64,000 bases of DNA from Cognaticolwellia beringensis (GTDB lineage Bacteria; Pseudomonadota; Gammaproteobacteria; Enterobacterales; Alteromonadaceae): contig NZ_CP020465.1 of NCBI RefSeq assembly GCF_002076895.1, positions 1,116,001-1,180,000 of the forward strand, read 5' to 3'. Below, one piece after another: positions 15,708 through 24,575 of the stretch. The notes below the pieces were generated by a model. The model was not told the origin of the DNA. It ran no database searches and was given only the letters and a program-made list of their open reading frames with translations. Position 1 is the stretch's first letter; every line of letters starts with the position of its first letter. Made by a program: the position numbers and the translations under genes.

Positions 15708-15784
15708 TGGTGCTCGCTACTGGACTCGAACCAGTGACACCTTGCATGTCATGCAAGTACTCTAACCAACTGAGCTAAGCGAGC
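15708..15784 (-). tRNA. tRNA-Val (anticodon GAC)
   Basis: A complete cloverleaf with encoded CCA: acceptor GCTCGCT/AGCGAGC, D stem GCTC/GAGT, anticodon stem CTTGC/GCAAG with loop ATGACAT (anticodon GAC), T stem ACTGG/CCAGT with loop TTCGAGT. It is the integration target: its last 46 bases are repeated at 5228-5273, and insertion of the satellite restored a functional gene. Confidence 0.97.
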
Positions 15785-15953
15785 TTTAGTTTTAAATAAA
15801 CACGTTGAGTAACTCAACGAGGCGCTATGTTAGCGATCTGTTTTAGCAAGTGCAAGCAGTTTTATATAAAACTCGATTCAACTGCTGTTAAATTCGGCAG
15901 TTGCAAAGGTTGTTGTTTGTTTTATCGGCAAATGTTGTTATGAGTATTTCTGA

Positions 15954-17327
15954 TTAATATTCTAATGCGGCTTGCTGATCAAAGCGATTTTGCACCACTT
16001 TTAAGCGCCAAGCCATTAACACTGCTGCCACGGTTAAGCCTGAGATAAAGCCTATCCAAAAGCCATAAGGGCCAGTTGCAGGAACTATCCAGTCAGTAAT
16101 ACCTAATATTAAGCCAAAAGATAAACCCACAATCCAATAGGAGAAGAAGGTGATATACAAAATAGACTTAGTGTCTTTATAGCCACGTAATGCGCCCGCG
16201 GAGATAACTTGTACCGTATCGGAAAATTGATATAATGCCGCTAAAAACATTAAACCGGCCGCAAGCTCAAGATTTTCAGTATCTATAGTATAAATAGAGG
16301 CAATTTGATTGCGGAACAACACGGTTACTGATGCCGTAGCTAGGGCAATCATCAACCCTAAAATAACTGAATATCGGCACAGCTCTTTTGCTTTTTCAAG
16401 GTTTTTCTGACCGACTTCAAAGCCTACCTTTATGGTTACTGCAATCGCTAGACTTAATGGCAACATAAATACTAAGCCAGAAAAACTAATGGCTATTTGA
16501 TGGCTGGCAACAACATTAGCACCAAATGGCAAAAGTATTATGGCTACTACGGCAAACAGGCTTACTTCAAAAAGTAATGAAAATGCTATGGGTGTTCCTA
16601 ATGCCAAAATAATTTTAATTTCTGACCATTCAGGCCAATAGAATTTGGTAAAAAGCGGCGCTTGCTTTAAATGTTTAGAAAAATAAGCATAGGCAAGCAT
16701 GCCAAGGAACATTACCCAATAGACAATAGCCGTTGCAATACCACATCCTGCACCACCCAGTGCTGGCATGCCAAACTCACCATAAATGAAAATATAGTTG
16801 GCCGGTATATTAATGATTAAGCCAATAATACTGATGATCATGGTGGGGCGAGTGAAAGATAGGCCTTCTGAATAATTGCGCAAGACTAAATAAAGACAAT
16901 AACCAGGGCCACCCCAAACAATATAACCTAAATAATCAAACATCAGTTGCTTGAGTTTAGGATCAAATGTAAGAGAGTCTATTAGCATGGGGGTTGCAAT
17001 GTAGTAGAGAATAATAATGATTATTGATAAAAAAACGGCTATCCAAGCTGTTTGGTAGCTGGCTTTTGCTACATCATCAAATTTCTTGGCGCCTGATAAT
17101 TGTGAAATGATACTAGCGAGTGCCATCACCAGGCCTGAAATTGTTAAAATTAGAGGTAACCAAACACTACTGGCAACCGCAACAGCTGCCATATCAGTAG
17201 CGCTTACTCGACCAGCCATAACAGTATCTGCAAAACCCATTAAATTCTGGATCAATTGCGCAATTAAAATTGGATAAGCTAATTTTAATAAATTTTTACT
17301 GTTAGAAATAAAACGATTAATGTTCAT
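15954..17327 (-). CDS. MATE-family multidrug exporter (NorM-like)
   Basis: A 457-residue inner-membrane protein with twelve predicted spans and two similar halves, typical of MATE cation-coupled drug exporters of the NorM branch. Near the N-terminus APILIAQLIQ-like segment (YPILIAQLIQNLMGFADTVM begins it) with the MGFADTVMAGRVSATDMAAVA motif identifies the family. The first ATG is at 17327, just after a TTG. It is divergent from riboflavin synthase, an arrangement common in gammaproteobacteria. Substrates probably include cationic dyes and fluoroquinolones in the family; not shown here. Confidence 0.9.
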   Translation of the reverse strand: MNINRFISNSKNLLKLAYPILIAQLIQNLMGFADTVMAGRVSATDMAAVAVASSVWLPLILTISGLVMALASIISQLSGAKKFDDVAKASYQTAWIAVFLSIIIIILYYIATPMLIDSLTFDPKLKQLMFDYLGYIVWGGPGYCLYLVLRNYSEGLSFTRPTMIISIIGLIINIPANYIFIYGEFGMPALGGAGCGIATAIVYWVMFLGMLAYAYFSKHLKQAPLFTKFYWPEWSEIKIILALGTPIAFSLLFEVSLFAVVAIILLPFGANVVASHQIAISFSGLVFMLPLSLAIAVTIKVGFEVGQKNLEKAKELCRYSVILGLMIALATASVTVLFRNQIASIYTIDTENLELAAGLMFLAALYQFSDTVQVISAGALRGYKDTKSILYITFFSYWIVGLSFGLILGITDWIVPATGPYGFWIGFISGLTVAAVLMAWRLKVVQNRFDQQAALEY

Positions 17328-17396
17328 CAAAGCAATTATATCATTAGGTTATTTTTGCTAAGATAGCAAAAAATAGAGTATTTATCTGGATGATAT

Positions 17397-18017
17397 ATGT
17401 TTACCGGTATAGTGCAATCACAAGCTAAAGTAATTGCGATGATTAGTAAAAATAATGCGATAAGATTGAAGGTTGCTGTAGAAAAACCATTAATAACTAA
17501 CCTTGAAATAGGGGCTAGTGTTGCGATAAATGGTGTGTGTTTAACGGCTGTTGAATTTGGCCATTTAGATCAAGTTAACAGCTTTATAAGCTTTGATGTT
17601 ATTGATGAAACGTTGCGGGTTTCTAACCTTGCTGATATTGAACTGGGTACAAAGGTTAATGTTGAACGTTCGTTAAAAATTGGTGATGAAATTGGCGGAC
17701 ATATGCTCAGCGGCCATGTTCATACTCAAGCCACTGTGGCTAATCGTATTGATAGCCAAGATAATTGCAAGATAAGTTTTACCATAGCGCCTGAATATAA
17801 AAAATATATATTTGCCAAAGGCTTTATTAGTATCAATGGCATCAGTTTGACGCTGGGTGCTGAAGTAGCTGAGACATTTTCGGTACATTTAATACCCGAA
17901 ACTTTGTCGCGAACCAACTTACAACATGTGCTCGTTGGCGATAAAGTTAATATTGAAATTGATCAGCAAACTATGACCATTGTTGAAACCATTGAGCGCA
18001 TGAAGTTAAACCATTAA
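17397..18017 (+). CDS. ribE: Riboflavin synthase, alpha subunit
   Basis: A 206-residue cytosolic enzyme that dismutates two 6,7-dimethyl-8-ribityllumazines to riboflavin, the last step of vitamin B2 synthesis. The two homologous lumazine-binding repeats are visible, each starting MFTGIVQ or GGHMLSGHVH; SVAINGVCLT and FISINGISLT are the paired conserved turns. Normal length. The 66-base gap upstream is too short for an FMN riboswitch and shows none. The gene is also called ribC in E. coli nomenclature. Confidence 0.94.
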   Translation: MFTGIVQSQAKVIAMISKNNAIRLKVAVEKPLITNLEIGASVAINGVCLTAVEFGHLDQVNSFISFDVIDETLRVSNLADIELGTKVNVERSLKIGDEIGGHMLSGHVHTQATVANRIDSQDNCKISFTIAPEYKKYIFAKGFISINGISLTLGAEVAETFSVHLIPETLSRTNLQHVLVGDKVNIEIDQQTMTIVETIERMKLNH

Positions 18018-18111
18018 CCTTGATAGGATAGCGCAGTATATTTAGACCATTTAGCGTCGCGTTAATATTTAATGTATTGTCATTTAATGCATTGTCTAAA
18101 TAACGACGGGT

Positions 18112-18318
18112 TTAAAAATACTGCTCATCATCACTAGCCACCGCCAATTGAATTTTTTTATGGTATTCATCAATATGCAAATTCAAATGCATTTCCATGC
18201 AGCAGGCGGGGCACTCTTCATAATAATCTTGGTCGCCAGCAGTGGCGTCTAAACTAACATGAATATTGTGGCCACAATGAGGGCATTTAATACGTTGTTC
18301 TTTAATCTTGTCGGGCAT
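18112..18318 (-). CDS. CPXCG-motif cysteine-rich small protein
   Basis: A 68-residue protein with CPHCGH at residues 13-18 and CPACC at 36-40, a pair that probably binds one zinc ion. The rest is acidic and ends EQYF. It belongs to the CPXCG-motif family of small zinc-ribbon proteins found across gammaproteobacteria; the role is unknown. Ribosome site AGGAGG lies before the ATG. Confidence 0.85.
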   Translation of the reverse strand: MPDKIKEQRIKCPHCGHNIHVSLDATAGDQDYYEECPACCMEMHLNLHIDEYHKKIQLAVASDDEQYF

Positions 18319-18442
18319 AGAACCTCCTAGATTTTAACTGAGTGAACTGTAGCTTTTAGTATGGTCAATTTTTGCAAAAGTGCGAGTATTGCCATACCAA
18401 AAAATTCAATCACCGTAACACTAAACAAAAGCAGAACTTAGC

Positions 18443-19309
18443 TTAATGCAGCGCTAAAATTCGGATTAAGTTACTCTTAGATTGCTCTACATAAACGCCA
18501 CCTAATAAGTTGGCATGATTTAGTATATGGTAAAAATTGTAGATTAATTTACGTGTTTCGTAGCCGTTTTCTAGTGGGTAAGTCTCATGATAGCCTTGAT
18601 AAAATTCATCCGGCATTTGACCAAATAACTCTGTCATGGCGAGATCAACTTCTCGATCGCCGTAATAACAGGCTGGATCATAAATATACACACTATTATC
18701 GCTAAAACCTATATTGCCTTGCCATAAGTCACCATGCACTAAACATGGGGTAACCTGATGATGGAGTAAGGCGTCATGACAAACACGAATAATATGCTCA
18801 ATGTCACCTAAGATAATTGATTTTTCTGCTAGCAATTGTAACTGCCAGCCAATGCGTTGTTCGGCAAAAAATGTTCGCCAATTGCTTTGCCAATCGTTGG
18901 GTTGCAGTGTATTGCCAATGTAATTATCGTGTTGCCAGCCAAATTGACCATGCGATGATTCTTGATGCATGTTTGCGAGCTGTTTGCCAAACAACATCCA
19001 GTTTTTAGTGCCAGCATGATTAAAAGGTAGATATTCTAAAACTAAATAGCTTTTGTCTAACGTTGTACCAGTGGTGATAACGTTTGGGCAGGCAATAGTA
19101 TTAAGCTGTTTAATTTTTTCTAAAGAGTAAGCCTCGGTTTCAAATTGTTGTAGCCTGGACTTATCATTTAATTTTATAAAGTAATTGTGCTGATAATCAC
19201 TTAACCAATAACATAAATTTAAGTCACCACCGGTGACTAATTGTTTATGCTTAATGTTAAATTCTTCACCTATTACTTGTGATATATCTCGCTCGATATT
19301 TTGCCACAT
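18443..19309 (-). CDS. Fructosamine kinase family protein
   Basis: A 288-residue kinase-like protein related to fructosamine-3-kinases (YniA in E. coli), which phosphorylate sugar adducts on proteins so that they fall off. Visible motifs: GGDLNLCYWL near residue 28, KLNDKSRLQQFETEA with the ATP Lys, and the catalytic loop LVHGDLWQGNIGF near 195, then YDPACYYGDREVDLAM as the DFG-equivalent. I prefer the ATG at 19309; an in-frame GTG lies 6 bases earlier. It stands alone between the ferredoxin and CPXCG genes. Confidence 0.9.
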   Translation of the reverse strand: MWQNIERDISQVIGEEFNIKHKQLVTGGDLNLCYWLSDYQHNYFIKLNDKSRLQQFETEAYSLEKIKQLNTIACPNVITTGTTLDKSYLVLEYLPFNHAGTKNWMLFGKQLANMHQESSHGQFGWQHDNYIGNTLQPNDWQSNWRTFFAEQRIGWQLQLLAEKSIILGDIEHIIRVCHDALLHHQVTPCLVHGDLWQGNIGFSDNSVYIYDPACYYGDREVDLAMTELFGQMPDEFYQGYHETYPLENGYETRKLIYNFYHILNHANLLGGVYVEQSKSNLIRILALH

Positions 19310-19421
19310 GTTCACCTACCCACTCAGGCTTTACTAATAGCAATTATAGTAGAGGATGAGAAATAAACGTACTAATGGCGAAATATTACTTAAGTATGGC
19401 TAAATGACGAGAGCTATTGAA

Positions 19422-19754
19422 TTATTCAATATCGATAATTAAATTTTCTATTTTATTGGGTATCCCATCCCATTGCTCTGCATCAGCGGGCGCAGGAATA
19501 ACTTCTGTAATCACTGGCCATGTTTTTGCCAGTTCAGCGTTTAATTCAATAAAGTCTTTTTGATCTTCAGGTACATCATCTTCTTGGTATATAGCTTCAG
19601 CAGGACACTCAACTGGGCATAAGTCGCAATCAATACAAGAGTCAGGGTTAATGACTAAAAAGTTTGGCCCTTGATGAAAAGCATCTGCTGGGCAAACAGC
19701 AACGCAATCGGTGTATTTACATTGAATACAATTATCAGTAACGACAAACGCCAT
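19422..19754 (-). CDS. fdxA: 7Fe (3Fe-4S/4Fe-4S) ferredoxin
   Basis: A 110-residue electron carrier. Cys motifs: [14 protein letters not shown] at residues 9-22 and [12 protein letters not shown] at about 40-51. The CxxC...C...CP spacing in the first motif is that of Azotobacter-type FdxA, with one 3Fe-4S and one 4Fe-4S cluster. The acidic C-terminal 55 residues are usual for the family. It is divergent from the flavoprotein gene that follows on the plus strand, so it may be an electron partner; this is inference. Confidence 0.93.
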   Translation of the reverse strand: MAFVVTDNCIQCKYTDCVAVCPADAFHQGPNFLVINPDSCIDCDLCPVECPAEAIYQEDDVPEDQKDFIELNAELAKTWPVITEVIPAPADAEQWDGIPNKIENLIIDIE

Positions 19755-19937
19755 TTTATTCTACTTATTTTATCTTGTTAAAGTGGTAAATCGACTAGCG
19801 TGGTAGCTAGGAGTGCGCCGATCATACCTAGCTTGTGAACAAATTCAATTATTGTTTTAGCTTTGTATTTGGTATCGCTACGACTATCAGGTAAAATAGC
19901 GCCAATTTTTACCCTCGTCTCGCTTTGGAAACAGAAT

Positions 19938-21581
19938 ATGTTGCGTTTAACTAACGTCAAATTACCATTAAATCATCAAGCTGAAGAGTTAGAGCAAGTC
20001 ATTCTTGCCACATTGAAAATCACTGCTGAGCAGTTAACAAGTTTTTCAATCTTTAAACGTGGTTACGATGCGCGTAAAAAGAGCAAGATTATTTTGATGT
20101 ATACCTTAGATGTAGAGACTACAAAGAATGAACAGCTTCTTGCTGAACATTCAAGTGATCAAAATATTAAAGCCAGCCCAGATACTAGTTATAAGTTTGT
20201 TGGACAAGCACCAGAAAACCTAACAGAACGCCCCGTAGTTATTGGTATGGGGCCTTGCGGTTTATTTGCTGGCTTACTGTTAGCACAAATGGGCTTTAAC
20301 CCCATTATTTTAGAGCGTGGTAGTGAAGTCCGTCAGCGTACTAAAGATACTTTCGGCTTTTGGCGGAAAAAAATACTTAATACTGAATCGAATGTTCAAT
20401 TTGGTGAAGGGGGGGCGGGTACATTTTCTGACGGTAAGCTTTACAGCCAAGTTAAAGATCCAAAACATTATAGTCGCAAAGTATTACATGAATTTGTTGA
20501 TGCCGGCGCTCCTGATGAAATTTTATATGTGAGCAAGCCACATATTGGTACCTTTAAATTAGTGACTATGGTTGAACAAATGCGTGCTGAAATACATCGC
20601 CTTGGTGGTGAAGTGCGTTTTGACCAGCGTGTTGATGATATCCATTTTACCAAAGCAGATGATAACAGCGACAATATGCAAGTCACTGGCTTAACGTTAG
20701 CGACGGGCGAAGTCATAAATACCAAACATATTGCGTTAGCTATTGGACATAGTGCACGTGATACGTTTGAAATGTTGCATAAAAAAGGTGTTTTCATTAA
20801 AGCCAAGCCTTTTTCAGTTGGTTTTAGAATTGAACATGAACAATCGGTTATTGACGATGCTCGCTTTGGCGAAAATGCCGGTAACCCGATATTAGGTGCG
20901 GCTGACTATAAACTTGTTCACCATTGTAAAAATGGCCGTTCAGTTTACAGTTTTTGTATGTGTCCAGGTGGTACCGTTGTAGCGGCAGCATCTGAAGAAG
21001 GGCGTTTGGTTACAAACGGCATGAGCCAATATTCACGCCATGAACGTAATGCCAATAGCGCGATTGTTGTTGGTATTTCGCCAGAAGATTATGATGAAAA
21101 TGGCAGTAAAGATAATGTACTTGCCGGTATTGAATTTCAACGTCGCCTTGAAGAAACAGCCTTTAAACTCGGTGGCGAGAACTATGATGCACCCGTGCAG
21201 CTAGTTGGCGACTTTTTAGCCGGACGTAAAAGTGGCGAACATGGTGTTGTAGAACCTTCATATAAGCCAGGCGTGAAATACTGCGATTTAAGTGAAACGC
21301 TTCCTGCTTATGCCATTGAAGCTATTCGTGAAGCATTGCCTGCCTTTGAACGGAAAATTAAAGGATTTTCGATGGCTGATGCAACATTAACCGCGGTTGA
21401 AACTCGTACTTCTTCACCTATTAATATAACTCGTGATAAAGAAACGTTTGAAAGTATCAATACTAAAGGTTTGTACCCAGCAGGTGAGGGGGCTGGTTAT
21501 GCGGGCGGTATTTTGTCTGCAGGTATAGACGGTATAAAGGTGGCTGAGGCGATGGCGCTTTCTATGCTTAAGAATCATTAA
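19938..21581 (+). CDS. FAD-dependent dehydrogenase (COG2509 family)
   Basis: A 547-residue flavoprotein. An N-terminal domain of about 90 residues (LRLTNVKLPLNHQAEELE onward) precedes the FAD-binding Rossmann motif VVIGMGPCGLFAGLLLAQMG near residue 97. Further signatures: QFGEGGAGTFSDGKLYS, SFCMCPGGTVV and the C-terminal GEGAGYAGGILSAGIDG. COG2509 proteins are uncharacterised dehydrogenases of the HI0933/glutathione-reductase clan. I use the ATG at 19938 because the family starts with this LRL segment; the 25 codons upstream overlap the promoter region. Confidence 0.9.
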   Translation: MLRLTNVKLPLNHQAEELEQVILATLKITAEQLTSFSIFKRGYDARKKSKIILMYTLDVETTKNEQLLAEHSSDQNIKASPDTSYKFVGQAPENLTERPVVIGMGPCGLFAGLLLAQMGFNPIILERGSEVRQRTKDTFGFWRKKILNTESNVQFGEGGAGTFSDGKLYSQVKDPKHYSRKVLHEFVDAGAPDEILYVSKPHIGTFKLVTMVEQMRAEIHRLGGEVRFDQRVDDIHFTKADDNSDNMQVTGLTLATGEVINTKHIALAIGHSARDTFEMLHKKGVFIKAKPFSVGFRIEHEQSVIDDARFGENAGNPILGAADYKLVHHCKNGRSVYSFCMCPGGTVVAAASEEGRLVTNGMSQYSRHERNANSAIVVGISPEDYDENGSKDNVLAGIEFQRRLEETAFKLGGENYDAPVQLVGDFLAGRKSGEHGVVEPSYKPGVKYCDLSETLPAYAIEAIREALPAFERKIKGFSMADATLTAVETRTSSPINITRDKETFESINTKGLYPAGEGAGYAGGILSAGIDGIKVAEAMALSMLKNH

Positions 21582-21704
21582 TAAATAGCGTTAGGAGTTG
21601 AATGCTTTAAGCAAACGAAAAAATAATTTTAAAGCATCTTAATTACTTAAACTATTGAGAATAAAGCTCCTATATCAGAAGATATATGTTCAGAATGATT
21701 GTTT

Positions 21705-22024
21705 ATGTGGCGTAAATTAACCGTAATGTTATTTTTATTGATACTAGCTAATACAGCTAGTGCTTTGTGATGACGGAACTTTTTAATGATAACCATTTAA
21801 CACATGAAGTCGCTACGCAAGTGGAGCATATAGAGCAAGTAAATGCTGATTTTGACGTTTTATCCAGCTTGTCCAGAGCAAATGGTGTTAATGCCACACT
21901 AGTTTCTGCTGAAATACAAATCACACCTAAATACTTTTTAATCGTCGAATTTTTTAAAATAAAGCTTACTGCTGGCTTATTTAAAAACCTGACGGACCCA
22001 CCACTCTATGGTTCGAACAATTAA
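21705..22024 (+). pseudogene. Frameshifted secreted-protein gene
   Basis: ATG at 21705 opens a perfect signal peptide (MWRKLTVMLFLLILANTASA) that stops at TGA after 21 residues. The mature-like sequence continues in another frame from 21767 (TELFNDNHLTHEV onward) to 22024. This looks like a gene broken by a frameshift and perhaps truncated. I cannot name the family. Confidence 0.5.
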
Positions 22025-22084
22025 GCCATAATAGTAACTCATCTCGACTTTATAACTTCCTGTATTCATCGCGCACCACTTACC

Positions 22085-22480
22085 ACACTTAATTTATTTC
22101 ATGACGTTATTGACGTATTGGGTATTTTTGTTTGGTTCGATATACCTTTTAATTCAATTATTGTGGCCAGTAAGCTCGCTATCATAGGCTATTCATTTAA
22201 TGATTTCTTTATTGTCGGCGACAATATACGAGAAATTATGAAACAGAATCATCAGCAAAGCATAGAAAGTACAGTTAATTTAGCGGTTAAGTTTATTATA
22301 GTAAGAACTATGATCACTTCAAATACAACACTTGCAACAATAGTCGCTATATGGGTTTTTGCTGACGAGTCATTGTCGGCCTATGCGATGGTACTTTTCT
22401 CAGGAGTTTTAGTTGGCACGTTCTCATCAATTACTCTTCTGCAACAGTACCAGAGTTATTGTGACCTTCTGGTGATTACT
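22085..22480 (+). pseudogene. secF: Decayed secF fragment
   Basis: The reading frame shows the C-terminal part of the Sec translocon subunit SecF: LFHDVIDVLGIFVWFDIP, then IIGYSFNDFFIVGDNIRE, ITSNTTLATIVAIWVF and LFSGVLVGTFSSI. These match the SecF motifs HDV, IGYSLNDTIVV.DRIRE, TSGTTL and GTYSSI. There is no start, the N-terminal half is missing and sequence after SSI is unrelated, so this is a remnant. A functional secDF must lie elsewhere. Confidence 0.7.
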
Positions 22481-22505
22481 ATCAGATACAAGAAGAAGAG
22501 TTGTG

Positions 22506-23273
22506 TCAGTTGCCATCATTACTGTTTAATTGGCACTGGCTAGTCGGTAATTGCACTTTAAGGTTAACTAGCGTTGTCCAAATACTGTTAAGCGTTATGG
22601 TTTTTTTCAGCCATTGGGGTATGTTGCCTTTAGGGTCAACAATAACCTGATAGCTTATGTTTATATGGCCAAGTTGTGTTGGCACTATTTTCCAGTAGGC
22701 ACTGACCGCTTGCATGCGGATAGTGTCTTTATTTTTTTTGATACTTTCTCCGGCATCGCTGATAACGATCTCTAGTGATAAGTCAGGGTTTTGCCAATAG
22801 CGAGAGTGGACAACAATATCACGAGTTGCAACAGGCCAAAAGCCTTTAAATCGTGTGATAAAAATGCTTTCATTGTTCGATATTTTACTGATCAGCTCAG
22901 CTGACTCAGCATTGTCGAGCCAATTTGAGATTTGAGGCAAATCTTCTATAAAGCAGATAAAACCAATAGACGTTGATTGCAGACTGGCATTGGCTTTTAC
23001 TTCAATTAGATTATTGAACGTATTCACTCGATAACTGACGCTAAGCTTCTCGTCTGTTCGCCATATTACCCAAGGTGTATGCTGTTTTTTTACGATGATA
23101 TTTTCAACGTTTTCTATCGCTAGGCTCGGCGCTAAATAAAAGTAAAGCAAAGTCGTTAAAGTTAATACTGTTTTTGCTTGAGATTTTTTTTTAGCTTGTT
23201 TATTCAATATTCTGCTAGGGCAAGTGGGTAAAAATAATATAGATGTAAAGCCAGCAGTTAGTACTTTCATCAT
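22506..23273 (-). CDS. START-domain lipid-binding-like protein
   Basis: A protein of up to 255 residues whose last 190 residues resemble bacterial START-domain proteins: TPWVIWRTDEKLSVSYR, GFWPVATRDIVVHSRYW, then WKIVPTQLG and the C-terminal VDPKGNIPQWL. A hydrophobic stretch (TVLTLTTLLYFYLAPSLA) near residue 45 looks like a signal peptide, so the real start may be an internal codon and the first 35 residues spurious. It would act in the periplasm. It overlaps the end of the decayed secF region. Confidence 0.7.
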   Translation of the reverse strand: MMKVLTAGFTSILFLPTCPSRILNKQAKKKSQAKTVLTLTTLLYFYLAPSLAIENVENIIVKKQHTPWVIWRTDEKLSVSYRVNTFNNLIEVKANASLQSTSIGFICFIEDLPQISNWLDNAESAELISKISNNESIFITRFKGFWPVATRDIVVHSRYWQNPDLSLEIVISDAGESIKKNKDTIRMQAVSAYWKIVPTQLGHINISYQVIVDPKGNIPQWLKKTITLNSIWTTLVNLKVQLPTSQCQLNSNDGN

Positions 23274-23805
23274 ATATGCATCATCCCAATCTGCTTTAAG
23301 CGTTTATTTAGACAGCCTAATTTTTTACTTGTATTATTTTTCAATAAGTTAAGCGATATTTTGTTCATCAAAGAATTCTCCGTTGTATAGCTACTTCGTA
23401 AACGGTTTTGATCTTATTATGTTGGGTAATGAATGAATATTTTACTTTTTTCTTTGGCAAAGAAGAGCGTTTTTAGTATCTCGGGCTTCATTTCGAGGCG
23501 TTTTACGTGTGCTTTTAGATTGCGGGTTTCCTCTTACTCTGGTGTTAATACCAATTGAGTGATTATTTATTTCAATTGGTATGATTTTACGTTGTCTGAA
23601 AACGTGATCATCCACATTGTGAGCTTCTTTAATCCAACGATCAAGCATATTGGCGGGACTCCTTCAATATGCTTGTCGTTTTTGCCTGTGAATAATTTTG
23701 TTCAACCACTGAAGGAATAGCATCAAGTTTAAGTTCTTTGGAATGTTTTTTACGTTTAATTCCCCGGTTAAGTTCATTATTCCTTAACTGGGGTAGTCGA
23801 ATCAA
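23274..23805. other. Intergenic region with a short MITE-like repeat
   Basis: About 530 bases downstream of the creatininase gene. A 68-codon frame on the minus strand (23442-23648) contains a repeat and looks accidental. The repeat at 23549-23581 is listed separately. CCCCGGTTAAG at 23763-23773 and CTTAACTGGGG at 23785-23795 face each other just after the creatininase stop and may form its terminator. Confidence 0.5.
23549..23581. repeat. Short MITE derivative
   Basis: TACCAATTG at 23549-23557 and CAATTGGTA at 23573-23581 are perfect inverted arms. The sequence between the arms and the right arm is the complement of the first 22 bases of the larger MITE at 27941, so this is probably an internally deleted copy. 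Confidence 0.65.
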
Positions 23806-24573
23806 CTAGGCCTCAAAACGCTCTTTTATGCTTTCTGTGATACCCGCTACACATACATCCAATAACAGTTTACCGCTTTCGGGGGTTGCTTTACGGGCCG
23901 AGGATAAGGTGCCACTCTCTATTACCCAAGACTTATCCGAGGGGTACATATCGTAGGGCGGAAAAGTCGCTGGATCATGATCGATGACTTTGTCCATATT
24001 CACCAGTTTAGGATGAAGGTGCAGCATAAGAGACGTTTCTAGCACGCCTCCATGCTCTACATCCCAGCCGGTGAAACCATCAGGGAATACTTCCTTAATA
24101 GTGTCTGGTGTAACATAGTCCCAGTATGAAAGTAGCATCACGTTTGCGTCGATACCATCACGACGTAAACTTTCTAACGCTAAATCAATTCCCTCGACGA
24201 TAAACATCGAATTTTCGTAGTGACCATTAACCAAAACGAACTTACGATTGCCATGACGAGCATAGGCAACAACAACATCATGGATCATATCAATCAAGGT
24301 TTTACCATTAATACAGGTAGTGCCAGGAAAGAAATTACCGCCACCGGATTTTACTTGTGACTTATACCCATATGAAATTGGGTGTGCAACCAAACCATTC
24401 TTTAGTTGCTCTGCCACTCCCTCTGAAATAGCCTGAGGTATCAATACGTCGGGATTCATCGACATATGTGGTCCGTGCTGCTCTATTGCCCCAATAGGAA
24501 GTAGTATCACTGCTTCACCACCGGCAATACGCGCCTCATAGGTTTTCCAATCAAGTTCTGCCAATATGACCAT
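23806..24573 (-). CDS. crnA: Creatininase (creatinine amidohydrolase)
   Basis: A 255-residue cytosolic metalloenzyme that opens creatinine to creatine. It closely resembles Pseudomonas creatininase as I recall it: GAIEQHGPHMSMNPDV with the metal ligands Glu and His, GYKSQVKSGGGNFFPGTT, VNGHYENSMFIVEGIDLAL with the later His and Glu ligands, and WDVEHGGVLETSLML. The ATG at 24573 is chosen because AAGGAGG lies 9 bases upstream, inside the last codons of the transporter gene, whose stop is 2 bases away; the two are coupled. It is last in the creatinine branch of the catabolic region. Confidence 0.93.
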   Translation of the reverse strand: MVILAELDWKTYEARIAGGEAVILLPIGAIEQHGPHMSMNPDVLIPQAISEGVAEQLKNGLVAHPISYGYKSQVKSGGGNFFPGTTCINGKTLIDMIHDVVVAYARHGNRKFVLVNGHYENSMFIVEGIDLALESLRRDGIDANVMLLSYWDYVTPDTIKEVFPDGFTGWDVEHGGVLETSLMLHLHPKLVNMDKVIDHDPATFPPYDMYPSDKSWVIESGTLSSARKATPESGKLLLDVCVAGITESIKERFEA

Positions 24574-24575
24574 TT

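Larger units (their letters stand above)
5228..15753. mobile_element. Integrated phage satellite (capsid-forming, PICI-like) in tRNA-Val
   Basis: About 10.5 kb bounded by perfect 46-bp direct repeats of tRNA-Val. Contents in order: integrase, AlpA-like regulator, unknown gene, second AlpA-like protein, DUF3987 replication protein, iteron-like array, three small genes, then on the minus strand portal, prohead protease and major capsid genes, then two rightward genes. No terminase, connector, tail, lysis or CI-like repressor gene is visible. Known phage satellites of the PICI type share int-alpA-primase layouts, and some make their own capsids. Classification as a satellite rather than a decayed prophage is inference, supported by intact reading frames and clean ends. 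Confidence 0.85.

Noticed and set aside
17330..17397. FMN riboswitch before riboflavin synthase
   Set aside because: The gap is only about 66 bases and has none of the conserved RFN elements.
23442..23648. 68-codon minus-strand frame
   Set aside because: It runs through a MITE-like palindrome, has no family resemblance and a poor ribosome site.
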